Source: Mesorhizobium sp. C432A (GTDB lineage Bacteria; Pseudomonadota; Alphaproteobacteria; Rhizobiales; Rhizobiaceae). From it: 64,000 bases of DNA. Under the pieces are notes generated by a model. It did not search any database. It was not told the DNA's origin and saw only the letters and a list, made by a program, of their open reading frames with translations. A program made the position numbers and the translations under genes. The DNA lies in the NCBI RefSeq assembly GCF_030323145.1, contig NZ_CP100470.1, positions 1,426,001-1,490,000 on the forward strand. Reading direction: 5' to 3'. This document shows, piece by piece, positions 25,135-33,917 of this stretch. Within the stretch, counting starts at the first letter, position 1. Each line of letters starts with the position of its first letter.

Positions 25135-26014
25135 TCTACCGGTGCGCATGCCGGCAAAACCGCGCGCCGGTGTCTGGCGCCGGCTGGTGAAACGCCGCCT
25201 CGCGCTGCTCGGCCTGGTCATCGTCGCCATTGTCCTTGCCGGCGCTGTGCTGGCGCCCCGGCTGACCGGCTATGACCCCAACGAGCAGATGTTCGACGGC
25301 CTGACCATCGAGGGCTCGCCGCTGCCGCCCAGCGCCCAGTACTGGCTCGGCACCGACCTGCTCGGACGTGACCTCTTGACCCGCATCCTCTACGGCGCCC
25401 GCACCTCGCTCATCATCGGCATCGTCGCCAATGGCGTGGCGCTTTTGATCGGCACTTTGGTGGGCGTCACCGCAGGCTATTTCCGCGGCTGGATCGGCAG
25501 TGCGCTGATGCGCTTCACCGATCTGATGATGGCGTTCCCGGCGCTGCTGCTCGCCATCTGCCTGGCGGCAGTGTTTCAGCCGAGTCTGTGGATCGTCGCC
25601 ATGGTCATCGCGCTGGTCAACTGGGTGCAGACGGCGCGTGTCATCTACACCGAGACCTCATCGCTGGCCGAGCGCGAGTTCATCGATGCCGAGCGCAGCA
25701 TCGGGGCGAGTGCGCCGCGCATCCTATTTCGCCACATCCTGCCGCATCTGCTGCCGACCATCATCGTCTGGGGCACGCTCGGCATCTCGACCACGGTTCT
25801 GCTCGAGGCGACGCTTTCCTTCCTCGGCATCGGTGTGCAGCCGCCGACCGCGTCGTGGGGCAACATCATTTTCGAGAACCAGACCTATTTCCAGGCCGCG
25901 CCCTGGCTGGTGTTCTTCCCCGGCGCCGCAATCCTCGCGTTGGCGCTGGCCTTCAATCTGATCGGCGACGCGTTGCGCGACATCCTCGATCCGACGCAAA
26001 GGGGCCGGGAATAA
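25112..26014 (+). CDS. ABC transporter permease, DppC/oligopeptide type
   Basis: 300 residues. It has a short cytosolic N-terminus, a first helix (LALLGLVIVAIVLAGAVLAP), a periplasmic loop with YDPNEQMFDGLTIEGSPLPPSAQYWLGTDLLGRDLLTRILYGARTSL, typical of DppC/OppC, and the EAA loop ERSIGASAPRILFRHILPHLLPTI. Together with the following gene it forms the channel of a peptide/nickel/opine-type importer. The DppC-type permease precedes the DppB-type one, the reverse of the usual order. It overlaps the antiterminator gene, so it belongs to the same transcript. Confidence 0.93.
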   Translation: MTSPIAPDLPVRMPAKPRAGVWRRLVKRRLALLGLVIVAIVLAGAVLAPRLTGYDPNEQMFDGLTIEGSPLPPSAQYWLGTDLLGRDLLTRILYGARTSLIIGIVANGVALLIGTLVGVTAGYFRGWIGSALMRFTDLMMAFPALLLAICLAAVFQPSLWIVAMVIALVNWVQTARVIYTETSSLAEREFIDAERSIGASAPRILFRHILPHLLPTIIVWGTLGISTTVLLEATLSFLGIGVQPPTASWGNIIFENQTYFQAAPWLVFFPGAAILALALAFNLIGDALRDILDPTQRGRE

Positions 26015-26027
26015 TGGGGGGCCGGTC

Positions 26028-26948
26028 ATGATCGCCTATCTCGGCCGCCGGCTGATCCAGTCGCTGCTCATCCTGCTTGGCGTCTCGCTGATCACTTTTG
26101 CGCTGCTCTACCTCTTGCCGGCCGACCCGGTGCGGCAGATCGCCGGCCGCAGTGCCACGCCGCAGACGGTGGAAAACATCCGCCAGCAACTCGGCCTCGA
26201 CCAGCCTTTCGTGGTCCAGTACTGGCACTATCTGACGAAGCTACTCAGCGGCGATCTCGGCCGCTCCTACATCCAGCGCTCGGAGGTCACCGAACTCATC
26301 GTCTCGCGGCTGCCGGCCAGCCTGCTTTTGATGGTCGGCGCCATCCTTTGCGAATTGCTGATCGGGCTCTCGATGGGCCTGATCGCGGCCGTCAAGCGCG
26401 GCACCGCCACCGACCAGACGCTGATGGTCGCCTCCTTCGTCGGCGTCTCGGCGCCGCAATTCGTGGTTGGCCTGTTGCTGCTCTACGTCTTTGCCGTGCG
26501 GCTAAGCTGGTTTCCGATCGGCGGCTACGGCACATGGCGCCATCTGGTGCTGCCGTCGTTGACCATGGGCGTACTCGGCGCCGGCTGGTATGCGCGCATG
26601 ATGCGCTCGTCGATGATAGACGTCCTGCGCCAGGATTATGTCCGCACGGCGCGGGCCAAGGGCCTGGCGCGCAGCGCCATCATATTCCGCCACGCACTGC
26701 CGAATGCCATCCTGCCGGTCATCGCCATGATCGGCATCGACATCGGCATCTTCATGGGCGGCATCGTCGTCGTCGAAAGCGTGTTCGGCTGGCCCGGCAT
26801 CGGTCAGCTGGCGTGGCAGGCGATCCAGCGCGTCGACATTCCGATCATCATGGGCGTCACGCTGGTGTCGGCCTTCGCCATCGTGCTCGGCAATCTGCTC
26901 GCCGACATCATCGCGCCGTTCATCGATCCCCGCATCAAGCTCAGATGA
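26028..26948 (+). CDS. ABC transporter permease, DppB/oligopeptide type
   Basis: 306 residues with six predicted helices. Family features are the N-terminal YLGRRLIQSLLILLGVSLITFALLYLLPADPVR, the TVENIRQQLGLDQPFVVQYWHYL loop, and the EAA loop DYVRTARAKGLARSAIIFRHALPNAILPVI. It starts 13 bp after the preceding permease gene. With the dicistronic permeases and the ATPase at 29742 it makes a complete type I importer. Confidence 0.94.
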   Translation: MIAYLGRRLIQSLLILLGVSLITFALLYLLPADPVRQIAGRSATPQTVENIRQQLGLDQPFVVQYWHYLTKLLSGDLGRSYIQRSEVTELIVSRLPASLLLMVGAILCELLIGLSMGLIAAVKRGTATDQTLMVASFVGVSAPQFVVGLLLLYVFAVRLSWFPIGGYGTWRHLVLPSLTMGVLGAGWYARMMRSSMIDVLRQDYVRTARAKGLARSAIIFRHALPNAILPVIAMIGIDIGIFMGGIVVVESVFGWPGIGQLAWQAIQRVDIPIIMGVTLVSAFAIVLGNLLADIIAPFIDPRIKLR

Positions 26949-26976
26949 AAATGAAACAGAGAAAGGGAACACAACA

Positions 26977-28620
26977 ATGAAAAAGTTTCTCGCATCCACA
27001 GTCGCGGCATCCGCCTTGGCCCTCATGCTCGGCATGACAAGCGTCCGCGCCGAAGACACGGTCGATCCCAACGCCAAGGAAGGCGGCGCCATCACCATCA
27101 CCTACAAGGACGATGTTGCGACCCTCGATCCGGCGATCGGCTATGACTGGCAGAACTGGTCGATGATCAAGAGCCTGTTCGATGGGCTGATGGATTACGA
27201 GCCGGGCACCACCAATTTGAAGCCCGACCTCGCCGAAAGCTACGAGATTTCGCCCGACGGCCAGACCTTCACCTTCAAGCTGCGCCATGGCGTGAAATTC
27301 CACAATGGCCGCGAGATGACGGCCGACGACGTGAAATATTCGCTTGACCGCGTCACCAATCCGAAGACGCAGAGCCCCGGCGCTGGCTTCTTCGGCTCGA
27401 TCAAGGGCTATGACGATGTCGCCGCCGGCAAGGCCGAAGGCCTTTCCGGCGTCACCGTCGTCGATCCCTACACGGTGAAGTTCGAGCTGACCCGGCCCGA
27501 CGCCACCTTCCTGCATGTCATGGCCATCAATTTCGCCCATGTCGTGCCGAAGGAAGAGGTCGAGAAATATGGCGCCGATTTCGGCAAGCATCCGGTGGGC
27601 ACCGGCGCCTTCAAGCTCGCCGAGTGGACACTCGGCCAACGCATCGTCTTCGAGCGCAATGCGGATTACTGGCACAAGGGCCTGCCGCATCTCGACAAGA
27701 TCACCTTCGAGATCGGCCAGGAACCGATCGTGGCGCTGCTGCGCTTGCAGAAGGGCGAGATCGATGTGCCCGGCGACGGCATTCCGCCGGCAAAATTCCA
27801 GGAGGTGATGGCCGATCCCGAGCAGAAGGCGCGCGTCGTCGAAGGCGGTCAGCTGCACACCGGCTACGTCACCATGAACACTACCATGGCGCCGTTCGAC
27901 AATGTGAAGGTGCGTCAGGCCGTCAACATGGCGCTCAACAAGGCGCGCATCATCCAGATCATCAACGGCCGCGCCGTGCCGGCCAACCAGCCGCTGCCGC
28001 CGTCGATGCCGGGCTACGACAAGGAATACAAAGGTTATCCCTATGACGTAGCCAAGGCCAAGGCGCTGCTGGCCGAGGCCGGTCATCCCGATGGTTTCGA
28101 CACGCAGCTGTTCGCCATGAACACCGATCCCAACCCGCGCATTGCCCAGGCGATCCAGCAGGACCTGGCGGCCATCGGCATCAAGGCCAGCATCCAGTCG
28201 CTGGCGCAGGCCAATGTCATCGCCGCCGGCGGTGACAAGGCCGGCGCGCCGATGATCTGGTCGGGCGGCATGGCCTGGATCGCCGACTTCCCCGATCCGT
28301 CGAATTTCTACGGCCCGATCCTCGGCTGCGCCGGCGCGGTGCCGGGCGGCTGGAACTGGTCGTGGTACTGCAATAAGGACCTCGACGCCAAGGCGGCCGA
28401 GGCGGATTCTGTGGTCGACCCGGCAAAGGCCGGCGAACGCGACAAGATGTGGAGCGCCATCTACGACAAGGTGATGGAAGACGCGCCCTGGGCGCCGGTC
28501 TTCAACGAACAGCGCTTCACCATGAAATCCGCCCGAATGGGCGGCGCCGACAACCTCTATGTCGACCCGGTCCATATCCCGATCAACTATGACAATGTGT
28601 ACGTAAAAGATGTGCAATAG
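26977..28620 (+). CDS. Periplasmic substrate-binding protein, family 5 (DppA/OppA type)
   Basis: 547 residues. A Sec signal peptide (MKKFLASTVAASALALMLG through SVRA) is followed by the SBP_bac_5 fold: GGAITITYKDDVATLDPAIGYDWQNW, PDGQTFTFKLRHGVKFHNGREMTADDVKYSLDRV and VRQAVNMALNKARIIQIINGRA. Although the family is named for peptides, members also bind nickel, opines, sugars and amides. The linked amide sensor and formamidase suggest an amide or amidated compound as ligand. The stop codon lies inside the start of the amidase gene (overlap of 11 bp). Confidence 0.93.
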   Translation: MKKFLASTVAASALALMLGMTSVRAEDTVDPNAKEGGAITITYKDDVATLDPAIGYDWQNWSMIKSLFDGLMDYEPGTTNLKPDLAESYEISPDGQTFTFKLRHGVKFHNGREMTADDVKYSLDRVTNPKTQSPGAGFFGSIKGYDDVAAGKAEGLSGVTVVDPYTVKFELTRPDATFLHVMAINFAHVVPKEEVEKYGADFGKHPVGTGAFKLAEWTLGQRIVFERNADYWHKGLPHLDKITFEIGQEPIVALLRLQKGEIDVPGDGIPPAKFQEVMADPEQKARVVEGGQLHTGYVTMNTTMAPFDNVKVRQAVNMALNKARIIQIINGRAVPANQPLPPSMPGYDKEYKGYPYDVAKAKALLAEAGHPDGFDTQLFAMNTDPNPRIAQAIQQDLAAIGIKASIQSLAQANVIAAGGDKAGAPMIWSGGMAWIADFPDPSNFYGPILGCAGAVPGGWNWSWYCNKDLDAKAAEADSVVDPAKAGERDKMWSAIYDKVMEDAPWAPVFNEQRFTMKSARMGGADNLYVDPVHIPINYDNVYVKDVQ

Positions 28621-29554
28621 CTGCGACTACACCATCCATGGGCGCCATCACCATTTCGGCTGGGACAATTCCTTTATCCCGGCCGAGCGGGTGGCGCCCG
28701 GCGCGACCATCGAGTTCCAGTGCCTCGATGCCGCCGGCGGCCAGCTGAACGCCGACAGCACGGTCGCCGAAATCGTCAAGCTCGACTTCGCCGGGGTCAA
28801 CCCGGTGACCGGGCCGATCTTCGTCGAGGGCGCCGAGCCGGGTGACGCGCTCAAGGTGACGATCGAGATGTTCAAACCGTCCGGCTTCGGTTGGACGGCG
28901 AACATTCCCGGTTTCGGCCTGCTCGCCGACGACTTCACGGAACCGGCGCTGAACATCTGGAAATACGATGCAGCCGCGCTCGAACCGGCGCTGTTCGGGA
29001 AAAACGCGCGCGTGCCACTGAAGCCGTTCGCCGGCACCATCGGCAATGCGCCGGCTGAGATGGGGCTTCACTCGGTGGTGCCGCCACGGCGGGTCGGCGG
29101 CAATCTCGACATCCGCGATCTCGCTGCCGGCACGACGCTCTATCTGCCGGTTGAGGTGGCCGGCGCGCTGTTCTCGGTCGGCGATACGCACGCCGCACAA
29201 GGCGATGGCGAGGTCTGCGGCACGGCGATCGAGAGCCCGATGGACGTCGTGCTCAAGCTCGACCTTGTCAAGGACGCCAGGCTGAAGACGCCGCGCTTCA
29301 CCACGCCGGGCCCGGTGACGCGCCATCTCGACGCCAAGGGTTACGAGGTGACGACGGGGATTGGGCCGGATCTGATGGCGGGCGCGAAGGAGGCGGTGGC
29401 GCAGATGGTCGATCTGCTCGCTGGGCGTTACCAGATCGATCCGGTCGAGGCCTATTTGCTGGCCTCGGTGTGCGGGGACCTGCGCATCAGCGAGATCGTC
29501 GACATGCCGAACTGGGTGGTGTCGTTCTATTTTCCGCGTTGCGTGTTTGAATGA
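28610..29554 (+). CDS. Acetamidase/formamidase family protein
   Basis: 314 residues. The N-terminus TIHGRHHHFGWDNSFIPAERVAPGATIEF and the central GFGLLADDF, GMHSVVPPRR-type (MGLHSVVPPRRVGGNLDIRDL) and GDTHAAQGDGEVCGTAIE segments are characteristic of the FmdA_AmdA family, whose members hydrolyse formamide or acetamide to ammonia and the acid. Metal- and substrate-contacting His and Asp residues of these motifs appear intact. It has no signal peptide, so hydrolysis is cytosolic after import. It overlaps the binding-protein gene, and a fold-back repeat follows before the ATPase gene. Confidence 0.93.
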   Translation: MCNSCDYTIHGRHHHFGWDNSFIPAERVAPGATIEFQCLDAAGGQLNADSTVAEIVKLDFAGVNPVTGPIFVEGAEPGDALKVTIEMFKPSGFGWTANIPGFGLLADDFTEPALNIWKYDAAALEPALFGKNARVPLKPFAGTIGNAPAEMGLHSVVPPRRVGGNLDIRDLAAGTTLYLPVEVAGALFSVGDTHAAQGDGEVCGTAIESPMDVVLKLDLVKDARLKTPRFTTPGPVTRHLDAKGYEVTTGIGPDLMAGAKEAVAQMVDLLAGRYQIDPVEAYLLASVCGDLRISEIVDMPNWVVSFYFPRCVFE

Positions 29555-29562
29555 CGGTACGT

Positions 29563-29688
29563 CGGCGCCGCACCCCCACCCCGCTGCTTCGCAGCGACCC
29601 TCCCCACAAGGGGGAGGGTAAAGCGCTGCCACCCTACCTCCCCCTTGTGGGGAGGTCGGACCGGAGGTCCGGGTGGGGGTCAGCGCCA
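29563..29688. repeat. Fold-back repeat element inside the amide operon
   Basis: Outer arms GCACCCCCACCCC and CCGGGTGGGGGT pair, and the inner parts CCTCCCCACAAGGGGGAGG and CCTCCCCCTTGTGGGGAGG are mutually inverted. It lies between the formamidase and ATPase genes and leaves the operon direction uninterrupted. Confidence 0.82.
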
Positions 29689-29741
29689 AGGTTTGTGCGA
29701 ATGGTGCGACGGAACCAATCCGTCGCAGGGCTCCACCCACA

Positions 29742-31523
29742 ATGACCCTCGCCGACAACCCCATCCTCTCCATCGCCAACCTCTCCGTCAGCGTGCGCGG
29801 CGAGGACGGCGAGCGCGATGTCGTCTCCAACCTGTCGCTGACGCTGGCGCGCGGCGAGACGCTCTGCATTGCCGGCGAATCCGGCTCCGGCAAGTCGATG
29901 ACCGCGCTGGCGATCATGCAGCTTTTGCCGCAGCCGGCGGCGCGCATATCGTCAGGCATGATCCGTCTTCGGGATGGGAATCGGGGCGACACCGACCTAG
30001 CAACCCTCGACGAACGCCAGATGCGGCGCATTCGCGGCGACCGCATCGCCATGATCTTCCAGGAGCCGATGACCTCGCTCAACCCGGTTCTGTCGATCGG
30101 CCGGCAACTCACCGAATCAATCGAGGCGCATACCAGCCTGTCGTCGGCGCAAGCCCGCCGGCGCGCCATCGAGGCGTTGAAGGCGGTGCGCATTTCGGAG
30201 GCGGAAAGCCGGTTAAAGCAGTTTCCGCACGAACTCTCCGGCGGCATGCGCCAGCGGGTGATGATCGCCATGGCGCTGGCGCTCGAGCCCGACGTGCTGA
30301 TCGCCGACGAACCGACGACGGCGCTCGACGTCACCGTGCAAGGCGAAGTGCTGGAACTGTTGCGCGACCTGCAGCGCCAGCATGGCACCAGCGTCATCCT
30401 GATCACCCACGATATGGGCGTGGTTGCCGAAATGGCCGACCGGGTCATCGTCATGCGCGACGGCCGCATGGTCGAAGAAGGCACGACATCGGATATTTTT
30501 GTCCAGCCGCAGGCCGACTATACGCGCGAACTGCTGGCTGCCGTGCCGCGCATCGGCAGTGGCGTCGGTCGACAGAAATCCAGGGATGCGATTGACGTCT
30601 TGAAACCGGCCAATGTCGCCGAGATCAACGACCTGCATGTCCGCTTCGATCTGCGTGGCGGCATCTTTGGCCAGGTCACCCGCCGCGTCCACGCCGTCGA
30701 GGGCGTCAGCTTCTCGATCGCGCCCAACGAAACGCTTGCTCTGGTCGGCGAATCCGGCTGCGGCAAGTCGACGACCGCCAAGGCGCTGGCCGGACTGGCG
30801 CCGTATAGCGGCGACATCGTCATTGGCGGGCGCAATCTCTCCGGTCTTGGCCGCGACGAGCGCAAGGCGGTGTGCCGTGACGTCCAGATGATTTTCCAGG
30901 ATCCCTTCGCTTCGCTCGATCCGCGCATGCGCGTCGGCGAGCTCGTCGCCGAGCCGCTGGTGATTCATGGCATCGCCTCCAAGGACGAGCGCCGCGAACG
31001 AGTGGGGGCGCTGTTCGAGCGTGTCGGCCTGTCGGCCGACCAGATGGAGCTTTACCCGCACGAATTCTCCGGTGGCCAGCGCCAGCGCGTCTGCATCGCC
31101 CGAGCGCTGGCGCTACGACCAAAACTGATCATCGCTGACGAAAGCGTCTCCGCGCTCGACGTCTCGGTGCAGGCGCGTGTGCTCGATTTGCTGAAGGAAT
31201 TGCAGCGCGAATTCGGCGTCGCCTATCTCTTCATCTCGCACGACATGGCGGTGGTCGAGAACATTTCCGACCGCGTTGCCGTCATGTATCTCGGCCAGAT
31301 CGTCGAGATGGGCACGCGCGACCAGGTGTTTTCCAACCCGCGCCATCCCTACACCAGGCGGCTGATCGACGCCGTGCCGGTGCCCGATCCGGCGCAGCGC
31401 AGAACGCGCTTCGCGCGCCTCGACCAGGAAATCCCGAGCGCCACCCGCAGGATCGGGGAGGCGCCGCTGAAGCTGGCGCTGAACGATGTCGGCGGCGGCC
31501 ATCTGGTTGCTGCGGAAAGCTGA
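29742..31523 (+). CDS. ABC transporter ATPase, fused DppD-DppF type
   Basis: 593 residues from the ATG at 29742. Two complete nucleotide-binding domains are joined. The first has Walker A GESGSGKSM, signature LSGGMRQRVMIAMALALEPD and Walker B LIADEPTTALD. The second has GESGCGKST, FSGGQRQRVCIARALALRPK and LIIADESVSALD. The second Walker B reads DES in place of DEP, which occurs in this group. C-terminal segments after each domain (RHPYTRRLIDAVPVPDP) are the usual oligopeptide-ATPase extension. It completes the amide-operon importer with the two permeases and the family 5 binding protein. No clear ribosome site precedes the ATG because the repeat lies just upstream. Confidence 0.93.
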   Translation: MTLADNPILSIANLSVSVRGEDGERDVVSNLSLTLARGETLCIAGESGSGKSMTALAIMQLLPQPAARISSGMIRLRDGNRGDTDLATLDERQMRRIRGDRIAMIFQEPMTSLNPVLSIGRQLTESIEAHTSLSSAQARRRAIEALKAVRISEAESRLKQFPHELSGGMRQRVMIAMALALEPDVLIADEPTTALDVTVQGEVLELLRDLQRQHGTSVILITHDMGVVAEMADRVIVMRDGRMVEEGTTSDIFVQPQADYTRELLAAVPRIGSGVGRQKSRDAIDVLKPANVAEINDLHVRFDLRGGIFGQVTRRVHAVEGVSFSIAPNETLALVGESGCGKSTTAKALAGLAPYSGDIVIGGRNLSGLGRDERKAVCRDVQMIFQDPFASLDPRMRVGELVAEPLVIHGIASKDERRERVGALFERVGLSADQMELYPHEFSGGQRQRVCIARALALRPKLIIADESVSALDVSVQARVLDLLKELQREFGVAYLFISHDMAVVENISDRVAVMYLGQIVEMGTRDQVFSNPRHPYTRRLIDAVPVPDPAQRRTRFARLDQEIPSATRRIGEAPLKLALNDVGGGHLVAAES

Positions 31524-31651
31524 GCCCGCACTGGCTGGCAGCTGTTCTTTTACTTTGTTGAGTACAACCAAGAACTGCCGTCTCGGGTTTACCGCGTCTT
31601 AGGTGGACGGCGGCCACTATACGGTCGGAGTTCTTGCCACGGGGAAAAATA

Positions 31652-32602
31652 GTGCTCAAGGCGGTTCTGCAGCTGCTGCCGGGTCGGTTCATGGATGTGC
31701 GCATGCGCGTATCCGCCGACTACGAGACGCGTGTCGTGGAGCGGCCCGGGCGCTGGATGAAGGCGGCCGAGCTGGAGCAGTTGAGCAGCGATCTGCGGCT
31801 GGTGGCGTCGAAGACGCTGAAAGTCGGCAGCCTGACCTACGGTGTGTTTTCCGGTGACCGCAGCCGGCTGGAACATTCCATCATCACCATCGTCTATCGC
31901 CGCAGCGACGGGCGGCCGATCGCCTTCAACGCGCTGGCGCTGATGGAGATTTCGCTGGCCGGCAAGCCCTATGAAGTCTTGCACCTCGGTCTGGTCATGA
32001 TCGATCCGGACGAGCGCAGCCGCGGTCTCAGCTGGATCCTCTACGGCCTGACCTGCTTCCTGATGTTTTTGCGCAACCAGTTCAGGCCGATCTGGATCTC
32101 CAACGTCAGCCAGGTGCCGGCCGTCGTCGGCATGGTCGCGGAGGCGTTCAGCAATGTGTTTCCCGGACCGCATGCCGGCGCGCGGCGCTCGCTGACCCAT
32201 GTGCTTCTGGCGCGGCAGATCATGGCGCGGCACCGCCATGTCTTCGGCGTCGGCCCCGAAGCGGGTTTCGACGAAGAGCGTTTCGTCATCACCAATGCCT
32301 ATACGGGCGGCTCGGACGATCTGAAGAAAACCTTCGACGAGACGGCCAAGCACCGCGAGGAGACCTTTAACGAGTTCTGCCGCAAGGAACTCGACTACGG
32401 GCGCGGCGACGATGTGCTGCAGATCGGCCAGATGAGCTTCCAGTCGGCGCGCACCTTTCTCGCCGACACGGTTCCGCGCCGCTCGCTTGCAGCACTTGCC
32501 GTGGCCGGCGCGGCCGCCACGCTGCAGCGGCTGGTGCTGCCGGTGGTTCACTGGGCCGATAGCACCCGCCAATGGAATGTGCTGAGACCATGGACACGCT
32601 GA
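31652..32602 (+). CDS. Unrecognised protein, possible GNAT-like fold
   Basis: 316 residues from a GTG at 31652 (GGGGA upstream); a TTG at 31634 would add six residues. I do not recognise the family. The segment LHLGLVMIDPDERSRGLSWILYGLTCFLMFLRNQ resembles acetyltransferase motif A (beta strand then R-x-x-G helix), and the following FRPIWISNVSQVPAVVGMVAEAFSNVFPG could be motif B. The C-terminus is basic and helical, with one hydrophobic stretch (SLAALAVAGAAATLQRLVLPVV). No signal peptide. The next gene, an integral membrane protein, lies 52 bp downstream in the same direction, so the pair may work together. Confidence 0.72.
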   Translation: MLKAVLQLLPGRFMDVRMRVSADYETRVVERPGRWMKAAELEQLSSDLRLVASKTLKVGSLTYGVFSGDRSRLEHSIITIVYRRSDGRPIAFNALALMEISLAGKPYEVLHLGLVMIDPDERSRGLSWILYGLTCFLMFLRNQFRPIWISNVSQVPAVVGMVAEAFSNVFPGPHAGARRSLTHVLLARQIMARHRHVFGVGPEAGFDEERFVITNAYTGGSDDLKKTFDETAKHREETFNEFCRKELDYGRGDDVLQIGQMSFQSARTFLADTVPRRSLAALAVAGAAATLQRLVLPVVHWADSTRQWNVLRPWTR

Positions 32603-32654
32603 TGGCTTCATTCGTGGCGTCTCGGTTTATCCGCAAGCTGATGGCAGCCGGCCG

Positions 32655-33869
32655 ATGATGAACCTCGACGGCACGCTCGTCGCCGACACCATCACCTCGC
32701 TAGCGGCGCTGGTTGGCCTGCTTGTCGTGATATCGATCATAGGCGGGCGCGACACGGGCGATCCGCTGTCGCGGCGTTTTCTGTTCGGTTTGCGGGTGCT
32801 GACGGTTCTGCTCGCCTGCCGCATCCTCGACTGGACTACCGGCCTCGCACTCTTCCGCTTCGTCACCATCGCGGCGGCGGGTCTGCTGCCGCTGGCCGCA
32901 CTGCTGCTGACCGAGGGGCTGTTGCGCCGGCATGCGCCGTTTGCGCTAAAGTTCTTTGCCGCCGGCGGCGCCCTGCTGTTTCTACTGCTGGCGCCGATCC
33001 CGGAACGCTTTGCCGAGCCATGGCGGATGGCGGTACTACTTGCCTTCCAGTTCGGAGGTTTTCTCGCCATCGGCTGGCTGGTGATGACGCGCGATCGCGA
33101 CAGCCTGTCGGCGGCCGAAAACCGCACGGTCGAGCGCATGGCGCTGTCGCTGCTGTTGATCATTCCGTTCATGGTCACCGACTACCGGCCCGGCCTGTTC
33201 GAAGTGCCGGTTCGGCTTGGCGGCATCGCCATCCTGTTCCTGTGTTGGCTGACGATCGGCCTTGGACGCGCGAGCCTCGGCCATCGCGACACGATCGGCG
33301 CCTTTACCGTGATTACGCTGAGCTCGGTTTTCGCCGGGCTGGCGCTGGGCGGCATCGACGATCTCGGCTGGCGCGGCAGTGTGCAGGGCGTGGTGATCGT
33401 GCTGTCGGCGACGCTGCTGGCAGTCATCTACAATGACAGCGTCAGCCTCACCGCGGAGAAGCGCCGCGACTCGTTGCTGAAGCATATGGCCGAGGGTGAT
33501 CTCACCGATTCGGCGCGCTTCCTGCGCGGCCTGCAGAGCCATATCCTTGTCGACGGCGCGCTGATCCTGCCGGCAGCCGACCTCGGTGATTTCGACCTCA
33601 AGGTGCTGGCCCGGGCACTGGAGCAGGAGCCCGTGCGCTCGCTCGCCGATGTCCAGCCGGATTCACCCGTGGACGAGAACATACGCGAGCAGTTGGCATG
33701 GCTGTTCGAGAAATATGAGGCGACCCATGTGCTGCTGGCGACGCTCGATCCGCTGACCGTGGTGGCGCTCAACATGCCGGCGCTGGCATCGTCGCCGGGC
33801 GTGGAAATGGAGCTGCGGGCAGTGCAGCGCATGGCGATGCTGATCTCGCAGCGGCATGCGAAGGGTTGA
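32655..33869 (+). CDS. Unrecognised multi-spanning membrane protein with C-terminal cytosolic domain
   Basis: 404 residues. About eight hydrophobic segments lie in the first 265 residues (for example SLAALVGLLVVISIIGG and VTIAAAGLLPLAALLLTEGLL). A soluble domain of about 140 residues follows (from SVSLTAEKRRDSLLKHMAEGD), with many acidic residues and a closing helix. No catalytic motif that I know is visible. The layout, a membrane sensor region plus a cytosolic domain, would fit signalling or regulation, but this is speculation. It is convergent with the Aas-like gene, with a shared terminator hairpin between them. Confidence 0.75.
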   Translation: MMNLDGTLVADTITSLAALVGLLVVISIIGGRDTGDPLSRRFLFGLRVLTVLLACRILDWTTGLALFRFVTIAAAGLLPLAALLLTEGLLRRHAPFALKFFAAGGALLFLLLAPIPERFAEPWRMAVLLAFQFGGFLAIGWLVMTRDRDSLSAAENRTVERMALSLLLIIPFMVTDYRPGLFEVPVRLGGIAILFLCWLTIGLGRASLGHRDTIGAFTVITLSSVFAGLALGGIDDLGWRGSVQGVVIVLSATLLAVIYNDSVSLTAEKRRDSLLKHMAEGDLTDSARFLRGLQSHILVDGALILPAADLGDFDLKVLARALEQEPVRSLADVQPDSPVDENIREQLAWLFEKYEATHVLLATLDPLTVVALNMPALASSPGVEMELRAVQRMAMLISQRHAKG

Positions 33870-33877
33870 TCATACTG

Positions 33878-33905
33878 AACGGGCCGGCTCTTGCGTCGGC
33901 CCGTT
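33878..33905. terminator. Bidirectional terminator hairpin between convergent genes
   Basis: Perfect 9-bp stem AACGGGCCG (33878-33886) / CGGCCCGTT (33897-33905), loop of 10 nt, centred in the 48-bp gap between the membrane protein and the Aas-like gene. No long U-run on either side. Confidence 0.65.
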
Positions 33906-33917
33906 GCCGTAGCCGGG

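Noticed and set aside
26941..30484. Long minus-strand frames (558 and 633 codons)
   Set aside because: Antisense to the family 5 binding protein, formamidase and ATPase genes, all with clear family motifs.
32590..32658. 22-codon open frame between the two unrecognised genes
   Set aside because: It is very short, overlaps the end of the first gene and has no distinct ribosome site.
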